From: Ananas comosus
Taxonomy: Eukaryota; Streptophyta; Magnoliopsida; Poales; Bromeliaceae
Length of the DNA: 64,000 nucleotides
Assembly: GCF_001540865.1 (NCBI RefSeq)
Contig: NC_033625.1
Coordinates: forward strand, 8,543,804-8,607,803
Direction: 5' to 3'
Part shown: piece after piece, positions 1 to 10,250 of the stretch
How the letters are laid out: each line of letters starts with the position of its first letter
Numbering within the stretch: position 1 is the stretch's first letter
Position numbers and translations under genes: made by a program
The notes under the pieces: generated by a model
Databases searched by the model: none
What the model was told of the DNA's origin: nothing
What the model saw: only the letters and a program-made list of their open reading frames with translations

Positions 1-668
1 TAGTTGAATAATATAATTTAACGACACAAAATTCGATAGTACCAAGCATTTAGTACTATCAATAATATAGTAGTCGGGCTCTCTCTCTCACTATATATAT
101 ATATAGTCCGGCTACTCTACTTTCTATACTATCTATAGTATCAAGCGTTTTGTACTATTGAGTTTTTTGCCATTAGATCTGTTTATATATAGAGAGAGAG
201 AGTCCGGCTATTATACTATCGATATTACCAAATATTTGATGCTATCGAGTTTTCTGCTGTTAGATCTATCCCTTTAGCCATTTTCATCCGTTAGATTATA
301 ATATTCAACTAGCCACCCACTCAACCCTAGGGGGCTACTATCATCCTAACCGCACATCCTTTCATCCAAGAGCCGAAAACCTAATAGCAAGCGGTTTGTG
401 CTATTACTAGTATAGTAGCCTAATTCTATATATATATATGTTCGGGCTACTATACTCTTATAAGTATAAACCCCTTTATACTTATAAATTTTCAGCCGTT
501 GGATGTGCGATTAGATTGATAGTGGTCCCCTAAGATTGAGTGGGTGGTTCGTTAAATAGTATGATTTAACGGATGAAAATGGTTAAAATAATAGATCTAA
601 CGGTCAAAAACTTATGAGTATAAAGGAGTTTATACTAATAAAAGTATATATAGTAGCCAAACTCTATA
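1..668. repeat. Cluster of Micron-like MITE copies in TA/GA microsatellite
   Basis: Partial copies lie at about 1-81 and 106-190, and fuller copies at about 211-428 and 442-668. Each carries short terminal inverted repeats of the type ggctactatactct / agtatagtagcc and an interior with 'gtgcggttaggatgat', 'cctagggttgagtggg' and 'gatctaacgg' or their complements. TA or GA dinucleotide tracts flank them. The same family recurs at 45.0-46.5 kb and 53.6-57.9 kb. No coding capacity. The family call rests on structure; Micron MITEs of rice are the known group that sits in TA microsatellites. Confidence 0.7.
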
Positions 669-727
669 TATGTATATAATTATATATAATATATATTTTA
701 ATTATATAAAATAATATATATTATGTA

Positions 728-1033
728 NTGTTCATCATTGCTCTCCCCCTTTTTGTCAAAAATTGCCAAAGATAAAGCATATAAATAGAGAAAGCATACT
801 AGAAAGCATAAGAGTAGTCATATCTAGTTACAGGCCTAAAAACAAATAAATGCAAAAGCAAAGTAAAGTAACAAGCACAACTAAACTAAACAACGTCCTA
901 AAAAACGAAGTAGAAAAAACAGAGTTCGAGGAAGAAATCACTCAGTGTCCTCGTCATCATCATCATCGTCTCCTGCTCCAGCTCCAGATCCCCCAGCCTC
1001 AGGAGCACCACTGGATGGTGGAATGAGTGGATG
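728..1033 (-). other. Probable 3' flank of the transposon-type ORF
   Basis: There is no open frame of note. A single N at 728 marks a join to the TA-rich sequence on the left. The stretch directly follows the stop of the minus-strand gene at 1034 and is probably its 3' untranslated region. Confidence 0.3.
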
Positions 1034-2335
1034 TCACAACGTAGACCTCGTGTAAGTGGTGTAGGTAGGCTGAGTAGGAAACACGTCGTCATGCCTACAG
1101 CCTAGCTTCTCCAAAATCTGCTTCATTCCTACCTCCACTTTCTTAGTAAGATCAGCCACTTTCTTCTTTAAAGAGCGCACCTCATGGTGAAGTGATTTTA
1201 CAGTAATCACTCCACCTGAACTTGAAGATCCATCACGCTCTGCTCGAGGTGGAGGTGCTGAACTAGAAGCTCCTCTGGATGATCCCTTTGTTTGCTGAAA
1301 TGTCTTCAGTGTGCTTCTTGACTTGGCCCAAGTTACTGCATCAATTGGTCCAAGTCCAGTGTCATACTTTTCACACGAGACATCAACTCCGTGTTCTTGC
1401 AGAATCCTCGTGATCAACAACGGAAATGGAAGTAGATCACGTCGAACTGGAGACTATATAACATGTGCCATTCTTTGCCACATTAGAAAGGGAATATTGA
1501 TGTTTAACACGTCCGCTTGCTTAGGATGTCCAAGAAGATATAGAAGCACCAGACGATCCCAACGAATCCTTTTTGTTCCAATTGTAGGTTGAACATTGTA
1601 GCTCATCACCAAGGAGAGTAAATGATACTCGGGTCGCAAGTCCTTGGATTCCACGTATGCATGATTTGTCCACACTCCATCCTTGCAGATCGCACGAACA
1701 ACTGTCTCCCAGTGAGACGAAGACTGATAAATCCTAGTAGTATGATGAAGTCCTGTCGTGTCAACATGCATGCCCAACAACTCTCCAATCGTGTGTGGAG
1801 TGACTAGAACCCTCTCCCCACGTACATAGGTCTTAAGAAGATAAGTCCCGGTCTCTTCATCCTCAGCACACACCTTCCCATTCATGTAGAACTCCCGAAT
1901 GAATTCCACACAGAAAGGAGATCGAGCCGGAACACGTCCAACTGGCTCAATGGGGACGCTCTGTAGTAAGCGACCAAAATCTGGAACCTCTTGAGTTAGG
2001 TCATGGAAGTTGACATATCGCTCAGCAATGCATGACCTGCTCGAAAATGTCCGCCGCCGCTCCTGTAGAACATCCGTGGCTTGCTTTGATCGTGTCTCTC
2101 TTGCACGAGAACTACCTCCATGCGAGGATTCTCCAGCTATGCCTTTGCCCTTGTCAGGACGAGCAATAGGTTCTTCAGTCTCCTCCGGGGAACTTGCCTG
2201 GTAATCCGGATCAGACCCGGGTGACTCGCCTGTAGTACGAGTCCTCTTAGAGGCCCCACGATGGCCTCTACCACCACCTCTGCCACGTCTAGCGGCCATC
2301 AGCACCAAAATCAGCAACACGAGAGAAAACGCCAT
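1034..2335 (-). pseudogene. Putative plant transposon-type protein, interrupted by one in-frame TAG
   Basis: One reading frame runs from ATG at 2335 (or the internal ATG of MAARRGRGGG) to TGA at 1034. It is broken only by TAG at 1454-1456, which splits it into 293 and about 140 codons. The N-terminus is basic and Arg/Gly-rich, followed by an Asp/Glu/Ser-rich linker. The core of about 180 residues (FHDLTQEVPDFGRLLQ ... LTPHTIGELLGMHVD ... GTKRIRWDRLVLLYLLGH) resembles the 'putative plant transposon protein' domain found in many plant repeat-associated ORFs. The C-terminus past the TAG has a Ser-rich linker and a short coiled coil (LHHEVRSLKKKVADLTKKVE). The frame continuing cleanly past the TAG suggests a recent nonsense mutation, or readthrough. 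Biochemical function is unknown. It lies downstream, in reading direction, of the Sirevirus gag remnant, so it could be an accessory ORF of that element. Confidence 0.6.
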
Positions 2336-2340
2336 TTTTC

Positions 2341-2715
2341 CTATACAAAAATTAACCTTGCATGAACAAAATCTTGAAAAAATCTGTAAAAATAGCGGAA
2401 AAATTTCTAATAATATTAGAACGCATACTAACGCTATTTCTAACTAAATCATGCAAAAATTTTCATTAAAAATGATATTTTATCAAAAATCCCAAAATTT
2501 CATGTATATTGAGGTACAGATCACAGATCAGCAAAAATTACAGCGTTATAACCTGATCTAAGTATTCTAGAAGCAAGATTATATGTCCAAATACTGATTC
2601 ACAGCAAAAAATTGCATAAAAAATGAATTAAAATGCAGATCATGCTTCAACTCGAAATATTTGAAAAAATAGCAAAAACGGGATGAGAATGATTAAATCC
2701 GCGCTATAAACTTAC
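2341..2715 (-). other. Probable leader intron of the transposon-type gene
   Basis: On the minus strand a consensus donor (caagattt/gtaagt) begins at 2715. An acceptor (tttttgtatag/gaaaa) ends at 2341, five bases before the ATG at 2335. The interval is AT-rich and without ORFs. I infer an untranslated first exon upstream (about 2716-2830). Not proven without transcript data. Confidence 0.45.
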
Positions 2716-3424
2716 AAATCTTGAGGAACAACACGTGGATCTGAAGGAGAAGACCACCTGGAATTTTTAGAAAGAGAAAGGAGGAATTTTGAAAGAGTTT
2801 GGGGGAAAAACGAATGCTGTAACCGGATATAAAAGACGCGGCACAGTGTTTTGTACCGGTACACGGTATTTTGTACCGGTACACTTTCACAGATTTCTAA
2901 AATTTTGAAAATTTTCATCAAAAATCCCTCAAAATCAAATTAATTTTATAAAGATTAAAGATTGTACTCCACAAATCATTATGATGACAATAAAATATTA
3001 TAGGATTTTAAAATACATCGAAACATCAAAATTTGAAATCAAAATAACCTAATGTTTCAAACCGATCAAGATGTAAGTTGATGAATAATGATTTTTAGAT
3101 ATTCAATAAAATTGACACCAACTTGTCGCAACTCGTTCAAAATAGAGATTTAACTAATATGGCACCGGGAGTGGCTCTTTGAGCATCTTTTCATCCTATC
3201 ACCTTATAACTCCGAAAATTCTAAATATTCATTTTTTTTCAACCTTTTCGGCTTTTCAATTAATCTCCATGTGGTAGCTTTACATACTTGCCGGACAACC
3301 GGGGTGGTAGCTCTTTCCTACATGTGGTGGTAGTTTTTACACTCCTTTTAGGATGTAACTCTTTCTACATCTTTTAAACATAGGAGTATCTTTTTTTAAA
3401 AAAAATAATTTCAAACTCCCCATA
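2716..3424. other. AT-rich spacer with GTACCGGTAC palindromes
   Basis: Two copies of tgtaccggtacac occur near 2850-2885, matching the palindromes in the Sirevirus LTR near 6925-7070. The rest is AT-rich, with a pyrimidine-rich strip at 3180-3400. No gene seen. Confidence 0.4.
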
Positions 3425-4001
3425 AATTAGACAATCTCACAGTTGAAAGTAGTTCTGACAAAATTTTAGTCAATTAGTGAATATCCATCCATCATATCCA
3501 ACACACACAACCAAGATGAATTAATCACTAAAAGATCAAAATTGATTTCAAATTTTTGATGAATAAATGTATTAAGAATTCATATAATCAATTATCGTCA
3601 AAATAATAAAAAGTTGAGTAAAAACGATAATTAATATAAATTTAATTCAAGATGAATGTGAAGTTAAATACCATTTAAAACACTTTGAAAAAATTTAATC
3701 TCCCCAAAAAGATGATTTTCAATCATCTCCTTTCTCAAAGAAAAGTTTTAAATGGTATTTAACTTCACATTCATCTTGAATTAAATTTATATTAATTATC
3801 GGTTTTACTCAACTTTTTATTATTTTGACGATAATTGATTATATGAATTCTTAATACATTTATTCATCAAAAATTTGAAATCAATTTTGATCTTTTAGTG
3901 ATTAATTCATCTTGGTTGTGTGTGTTGGATATGATGGATGGATATTCACTAATTGACTAAAATTTTGTCAGAACTACTTTCAACTGTGAGATTGTCTAAT
4001 T
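3425..4001. repeat. Near-perfect 257-bp inverted repeat with 63-bp spacer
   Basis: The left arm 3425-3681 is the reverse complement of the right arm 3745-4001 with about one mismatch; the spacer is 3682-3744. The right arm stops exactly at the single N at 4002. After the N, pieces of the left arm and spacer reappear in direct orientation (4003-4050 repeats 3519-3572; 4051-4111 repeats 3698-3755), with about 125 bp missing between them. This fits either a hairpin-prone repeat or an assembly chimera. Confidence 0.85.
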
Positions 4002-4002
4002 N

Positions 4003-4433
4003 AATTAATCACTAAAAGATCAAAATTGATTTCAAAATTTTGATGAATATATGTAATCTCCCCAAAAAGATGATTTTCAATCATCTCCTTTCTCAAAGAA
4101 AAGTTTTAAATTTTCAAACACCTTTCCTCAAATCAATTTTTAAAAGCAAATTTTACACACGAAAATCATCATGTAATACAATGAATAAAAATATGCAACA
4201 AGCACCAAACAAAGCATTACATAAACAATCAAAACAAACTAAGACGAAGAGCAAGGAAAGATATCACCTTTTCGAATCCAAACTTATCGGATTTTGTGTT
4301 GTCTTGTCTTGTCAACGTTAAGCACAATTTGCTTTGATTTTTGATCAACTGTTGGTCGTTTCGTCGCTTGAGGCTTCGGTTGGAATTGTTGATGAAACTT
4401 TGAATTCCGGTTTGCTTGTGGGAATGGTCGAAC
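4003..4433. other. AT-rich spacer, part duplicate of the palindrome
   Basis: The first 110 bases repeat palindrome sequence; the remainder leads into the 3' end of the Copia gag remnant. The 93-codon plus-strand ORF here is low-complexity and unsupported. Confidence 0.4.
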
Positions 4434-6172
4434 TTAACGTTGCGGCTTAGAAGTCCGGTTCCCTCGAGGTACTCGACTCAATTGATTTTTCTTTTGATTC
4501 CGTGGGGGATATCGAGTAGTTGATGATGCTGCTTGATAATTCATAGTTGCCGATCGATGTGTAGACATTGCCGATTGATTCTTCTTTTCCTTATTTGGGC
4601 AATTCTTTTTGATGTGTCCTTTGATCGATGACATACCTTTTTGTCTAAATTTGTTGAGACTTTAGTAGTTGTCGTTAAATCCTTCTCAACGTACGTTCTT
4701 TCATACCCGAGGCCCAACTTGTTCGTTTGACCTAATCCGAGCATATGATCTAATTTCTTTGATCTAGAAGAGAATTTTTGTATGTCGGATTGAAGTTGAC
4801 GAACTTGATTGGTCAATGATTTGTTGGATGTGTGCGATTCCTCGAATTGTTGCTCTAAAAATCCAATCTTGTCTTTAGATGATTTGATTGTTGAATTCGC
4901 TTCATCAAGCTTCTCTTGGAGGATCAAATTATTCTTCGAAATCGATTCCTTTTCCTCCTCAAGAGCTTTATTTATTGTCTTCAAATTTTTGTTCTTCTCT
5001 TCAATGTCCAATAACCGACGCCTCAACTTCTTATTGAGCTTGGTCATTTTTTCCACTATATCCTCGTCATTTGATTCCTCCTCGCTTTCACCGATATCGC
5101 TCGAAGTACCTTGCACGGAAGGAGAAATACTAGAATTAGAAACAATTGAGGATAAGCACATAACATTAGATGAAGGCAAAGAATTATTAGCAAGTAAAGC
5201 AATATGATCATTCTTTTCTTCGTCACTTGAAGATGATTCACTCGAAGTAGAATCATCCCCTTCAAACTCATCTTTTTCATTCGAAGACTTTGCAAGTTTT
5301 TTATCCTTAGATTTTAAATTAGAAGAATGCTTAGAGAAGGATTTAAGCTTCGAAGATGAAGGTTTGTCCGATTTGCTCTTTCGGAAATTCCGTCAAAACT
5401 TCTTCGTTAGGAGCGGTAATTGATGTTCGAAATCGGCAAGCGAAATATCTCCGTCGGAATCCGAGTCGTCTTCTTATTTCTTTGTTGATTTGAGTGCAAT
5501 CCCTGTACTTTTAGAAAAAGACTTGGAAGAAGATAGGTTAGTAGGAAAAGTCATCTCATACGTTTGTAAAGCACATACTAACTCTTTGACTTTCATCTCA
5601 TCCGGATGCTTAACGGTTTCGATCGTGGCAACTTTTGCCCGAAAGCGTTCCGGAAGAGTCCGAAGAATTTTTCGAACAACCTTAGAATCCGGAATTTTCT
5701 CTTCCAAGTTAGCGCATGTGTTAACAATGTCTTGAAGTCGAGTATAGTACTCGGTAAAGATCTCGTTTTCTTCCATAAAAATTGAGTCAAATTTGGTTGT
5801 CAACATTTGTAATTTTTGAACATTTACCAAGCTAGTTCCTTCATGCGTAACTTGTAGAGTATCCCAAATCTTCTTTGCGGTTTCACATGCCGAAATACGA
5901 GTAAACTCCGTTTGCGATAAAGCATTGAATAAAGCATTAATTCCTTTACCGTTAAACGAAGATGACTCGTTTTCATCTTTTGTCCACTTGTTCCGTGGTT
6001 TAGGAACGGTAGCATTATCGACGACTTCGGTAGGATGCTTCCAACCGAATTCAATAGCTTTCCACACCCGCTCATCGATTGTGATTAGAAAAGATCTCAT
6101 GTGAACTTTTCAATAGGCATAATTCGTGCCATCAAAGAATGGTCGTCGATTAATGTTACCGCCTTCGGCCAT
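4434..6172 (-). pseudogene. Copia/Sirevirus-type gag, decayed
   Basis: On the minus strand translation starts at 6172 with MAEGGNINRRPFFDGTNYAY, the usual N-terminus of Copia gag. A TGA at 6110-6112 replaces the expected Trp of the Y-W-K motif at codon 21. The UBN2/gag domain follows (FNALSQTEFTRISACETAKK, IWDTLQVTHEGTSLV, LRTLPERFRAKVATIE). Two more stops occur near 5475 and 5395. A long acidic and then coiled-coil region (about 5295-4750, e.g. EKNKNLKTINKALEEEKESI) follows, a mark of Sirevirus gag. A CCHC knuckle (KGHIKKNCP) near 4590 is split by a one-base frameshift. No protease, integrase or RT follows, so pol is deleted. It would have formed the capsid of the retrotransposon; it cannot do so now. 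Confidence 0.85.
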
Positions 6173-6196
6173 TAGATATCAATATATCTAGATTCC

Positions 6197-6208
6197 GCTC
6201 TGATACCA
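6197..6208 (-). promoter_or_regulatory. Primer binding site (initiator tRNA-Met type)
   Basis: The minus strand reads TGGTATCAGAGC two bases inside the LTR end at 6211. This is complementary to the 3' end of plant initiator tRNA-Met, the usual primer for Copia elements. Confidence 0.85.
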
Positions 6209-6210
6209 AG

Positions 6211-7340
6211 TGAAAGTTTTGAGGAGCCCAAGGATCTATTTAGATTGTATCTAACACCTAGAGGGGGGTGAATAGGTGTAATAGCCAAAAACCACAAATC
6301 TCAATGCGATAAAAATAAATGGAAAAAATAAAAATCACACTGAGATTTATGTGGGAAAACTCCAACTTGGAGTAAAAAACCCACGGGACCAACACGCGAA
6401 AAAATAATTCACTAAGAGAAAAGATTACGAGGTGATTACCGACTCCACGGACTCGACCTATCTTAACCTCCTATGAATCTCGCGCAATCCTCCGGGTTGT
6501 CCATGCCCTCACGTTCGAATCCACGAACACGACGTTCCGAATCCACGAAACGCCTCCACTCCGAATCCACGAAGCTCACGATCCGAATCCACGAACCGTC
6601 GTCAATCACGCCGAATCCACGACGCCGTCATAAAGAACATCATGTGTATGGTGATCCTTCACTTAGAGTATCGATGAAAACCAGGAAAGAGAACTCCAAG
6701 CGAAGCGAAGATCAAATCGACATATCGATATGAAATTCCAATATCTCGATTTGACCTAAAAGAGGCTAATATGTAGAAAATAGGTTTTAGATGAAATCCT
6801 AGCCTCTAGAGTTTCTCAAACATGAATTCTCGTGATGCTTGATATGTTAGAGAACCCCAATAGCTTATTTATATACTTTAGAATCAATTGGAGTCGGATT
6901 AGAAAGTTTTCGGAATTTTTACATTGTGTACCGGTACACTTTAAGCTGTTACCGGTTACACGATGACGGAAGAGAAAACCTGCGTAAAACTGTAACCGGT
7001 GACAACTTCGCTTGCTGTACCGGAACAGAATGTGTACCGGTACACTTCTGATGTTGTACCGGTACACTTTGCAAAAACCTACAATTTGCATGGTTTCGGG
7101 TTTTGCAATGTACCAACGCACTTTCTAATCCAATAAACTTTGATATTATGATTCTAATGCCTACAACTAAGTATGAATCACCATAATATAAATTAAAAGC
7201 TTACCTGGGCATCGTGATTCACATAGTGAGTTAATTCCGCTTTCTTCGAAATCTTGGATTCTTCGATCTTCGACAATACGCACCGATCCTTCAAGGCTTC
7301 GACTCACTTCACGAAACTTGCCAATACATAAGACTTAACA
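6211..7340 (-). repeat. Sirevirus LTR (5' LTR on minus strand)
   Basis: On the minus strand it begins TGTTAAGTC (7340) and ends CTTTCA (6211), giving TG...CA ends next to the PBS. Length is 1130 bp, within the Sirevirus range. The block acacctagaggggggtgaat (about 6258-6277) is a familiar conserved strip of Sirevirus LTRs. Several GTACCGGTAC palindromes lie at 6925-7070. No second LTR copy was found, so the element is truncated at its 3' side. Confidence 0.8.
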
Positions 7341-8589
7341 GGACTGTCGGGTGCCGTCGGGGTTGACGGTAGACCGAGATTTCTACATTTTACATCAGAT
7401 TGTGCCAAGGGCACATGAGTTTTGGTGGATAGATCAATTTGACCCATTTACAATGATTACAGCCTGTGAGAGCCTGATTGAACTCGACAGAGACACTTGT
7501 AAACTCGGTTGGGTCGCGCCCACGAATGCTATTCCGGAATAAGGTTTCAGTGCGATGAGGTCGCAGTTTCTGTTTCGACAGTTCTTGAGCTGGCCATCCC
7601 CGTGGGTGGTGTACGGCGTAGTTGGATAGAAGCAGGGTAGGTCCGTTTGGGCAGCCCGTGTAAGGTTAGGTCAGTGGTAGCTAGTGATGCCTTTCTCTTC
7701 CCTTAGTGAGACTGTGACGTGTATTGAGTCGCAACAGTCCTGTTGGACCTTTCTACTTGGACGGCCTTTCCCGTGGGTGGTGTATGGTGTAGCTTAGGCA
7801 GACGGGACGGGTGTATCACAGTTCTTAGTGAGATCTCGCTACCGGCAGCCCTCGAGGTGGTGTACGGTGTAGCTTAGGCAGTCGGGACGGGTGTATCACA
7901 GTCCCTAGTGAGATCTTGCCACCGGTAGCCCTCGAAGTGGTGGACGGGGTAGCTTCGACAGGCGGGACGTGCGTATCGCAGTCCCCAGTAAGATTGGGTT
8001 AGTGTGATGCATTTCATATCTAAAAATAGCCTGTGTTGGTTAGCGATAGTATAATGGCATGTAGCTGTAGAGTTCTTTCCAGCTTTCCTTACTATCCTTT
8101 GCACATATTTCTGTAGACTTAGTGGGTGGGCCGTTGAGGTCGGTGACAGTACCCACTGAGAACTACTCTGCTTTGCAGTAGTTCTCACACCCAGTTGTTG
8201 ACACCTTTTGCAGAGTCTTCGTCTGCGATTGATGCTGTTGCTGCTGTTGCTGATTTCGACCGCGGGAAAGGAGTCGCGAGCTAGATCCCTACCATTTGTG
8301 TCGCCGTACTAGAGGAGTACACTTCACAGGTAGTTTTGAGGTGTTTTGGTTCATGTACATACCTTATGTTTTGTATACTTGCTAGAGCGAGGTGTAGTTA
8401 TGGATGTTGTATGTACAGTGAATCCTTAACTTTTATATATACATGTTTTAATTTAGCAGCTCTATACTTCTGGTTGTAGCTATGATTTGATTACAGATAT
8501 AGCTATCGCTTCGTATACATGAAAAATTTTTATGTATACAACGGGTCTGTTGGCATGCCCGGAAAAACGTGGTAATCTGGGGCGTAACA
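7341..8589 (+). repeat. Gypsy LTR fragment (3' part) with tandem repeats
   Basis: It ends ctggggcgtaaca, like the ends of the LTRs at 13638 and 29894 (ggggcgtgaca). It holds the motif cccactgagaact...agttctcac (about 8150-8190) shared by those LTRs. About 86-bp tandem units with 'cggtgtagcttaggcag' run at 7590-7980. The left end is cut by the Sirevirus insertion at 7340. No PBS follows 8589. ORFs here are not supported. Confidence 0.65.
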
Positions 8590-8812
8590 AATTTCTAGTT
8601 TGAACTTTTTTTAACTGTTACAATAAAATCGTATAATTCAATTTAATTAACTAAATATTGATGCGTCGGTAATATGGAGATGATGTGACGGTGTTAAGAT
8701 TTATGATGCAACAATGATAAAGATGCGACATTACTTCTACATCTGTGATATATTAATATTTAGTGAAGTAAATTGAATTATGGAGCTTAATTGCAACAAT
8801 TTAAAAAGTTTA
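8590..8812. other. Short AT-rich spacer between LTRs
   Basis: No gene, repeat or motif recognised. Its last five bases, gttta at 8808-8812, nearly match ggtta just after LTR3 (36117-36121). Confidence 0.4.
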
Positions 8813-9486
8813 TGTAATATCCGAGATTTTGACAATGTAGCTAAACCCTCTGTTGACGATGTTTTTGTGTGTAATGTAATTACATAGGCACTCGTCAAGT
8901 TTCAGAAGAAAATGAGTTTAGGATGGAGAAGTTACGCGACCTGTACTAATCACTTAAAGTGAATAGTAACTCCGATTTTCCGGAGAAGCCAATGAGTGGA
9001 GATGGCTTCTGGTGCATATTGGACTCCATTCATAGTGATCCAATAACTCATTTTTGACGGTTCGACTATCCTGAACCCAATGGTACTGACAGATTTGGGT
9101 TCTGATGCACGGTTTTCGAGAAAAAGGGTTTTATTGGATTTATATATATAGGTGTGGTTTTTGGAGATTGGAGGGTGGATAAGTTACGTCGCAAATCGGC
9201 AACCAAATTAGATGAAACAAAATGGTAGATTTGATGCCCCAATCGTGCTGAACGGGCTGGCGCGATCCGATAGGAAATCCGACGGACGGATCTCCGGGAA
9301 TTTCGAAAAGTTCGCTGAGGGGTCGAAATTGGCAAAACGGAAAAATTACGAAACCTCCAACATTTTATGTATCGTTTTGCGTGATTTCGAACGTCGAGGG
9401 GCTTGTGTGCAAAATACACGTACTGGCAGGGACTTAGCTGAAAATAATTGACTCTGGAGGGCTTTTCTGTAATTATACACTCAATG

Positions 9487-9494
9487 TATAAAAG
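9487..9494 (+). promoter_or_regulatory. TATA box of LTR1
   Basis: TATAAAAG lies about 675 bp into the LTR and just before gtgttagggtttcc, a strip conserved in the other copies. LTR3 has tataaag at 32909-32915; LTR2 has the weaker gcataaag. Transcription should start about 30 bp downstream. Confidence 0.6.
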
Positions 9495-9699
9495 TAGTGT
9501 TAGGGTTTCCCACATGAAACCCTAACCCTAATCCACCCCAGCTAACCCTAGGCCACCCTAGTCGTCATTAGCTCCTTGGTGCCCTAGCCGTGCGCTCACC
9601 CCGGCTGTTGGAATTGCTTGGTCGGCCTCTCCTCCACCATCTCCTCCATCTAGCCACCACCTTTCTCGGTCATTGAGCTCGAGAGGTCACCATCCACGT

Positions 9700-10250
9700 C
9701 GGGCCTCCACCCTCTGGCCGAGACCTATCTCCGGCATCATCCCCGCCGGCCCCAGCCATCCACACGCGCAGCCGGCGCCGCTCGTGCTCCTTGCGGCCAC
9801 CTGCGGTCAGCCCAAATCGAGCTCAGGTGAGCTCGAGGCCCGCACGCCGTTGCCACTTTAAGATCGGTCGCACCGCCCTCCTGGGTCTTTGGCGACCCTC
9901 CGCTCACCGCCCCCGTCGTCCTCGTGGCCGCCGGCCGCCGGTAGTGCTCCCTGCGACCACCCAGAATTTGTGCGTGCCGAGCCTGAGCCCACACTGTCTC
10001 CATGCGTTGCCGCCGCCGCCCACCGTCAGGCGTGCCTCCCTCCCTCGGCCTCCGGCGACCGAACGCCGTCGCCTCAACGCTTCTCCGGCCACCGCCTGGC
10101 CGCCATTGCCTTCCTAAGCTGAGAGAAGCTGTGCGGGCTTGTGGCTCCCGCCGCGTCACCGGCCGCCTTCTGCCGCCGGCCAACGCGAGCCCCGGCCCCC
10201 ACTGACCGGCCGCACCCACCTCTGGCCGGCCGCCCCATGCCCTACTTTGC
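9700..10250 (+). other. GC-rich block within LTR1
   Basis: The sequence is very GC-rich, with repeated cggccgccgg and cctccgcc words. It gives overlapping Pro/Arg/Ala-rich ORFs in four or more frames, none alike between LTR copies. Related blocks are at 16330-17095, 32995-33690 and, reversed, 62950-63580. It lies just downstream of the inferred start site, so it is probably leader sequence rather than a gene. Confidence 0.6.

Noticed and set aside
9066..9515. 149-codon minus ORF
   Set aside because: It lies wholly in the U3 of LTR1 and is not preserved in LTR2 or LTR3.
9737..10219. 160-codon Arg/Gly-rich minus ORF and overlapping plus ORFs
   Set aside because: GC-rich block of an LTR open in many frames; the frames differ between LTR copies.
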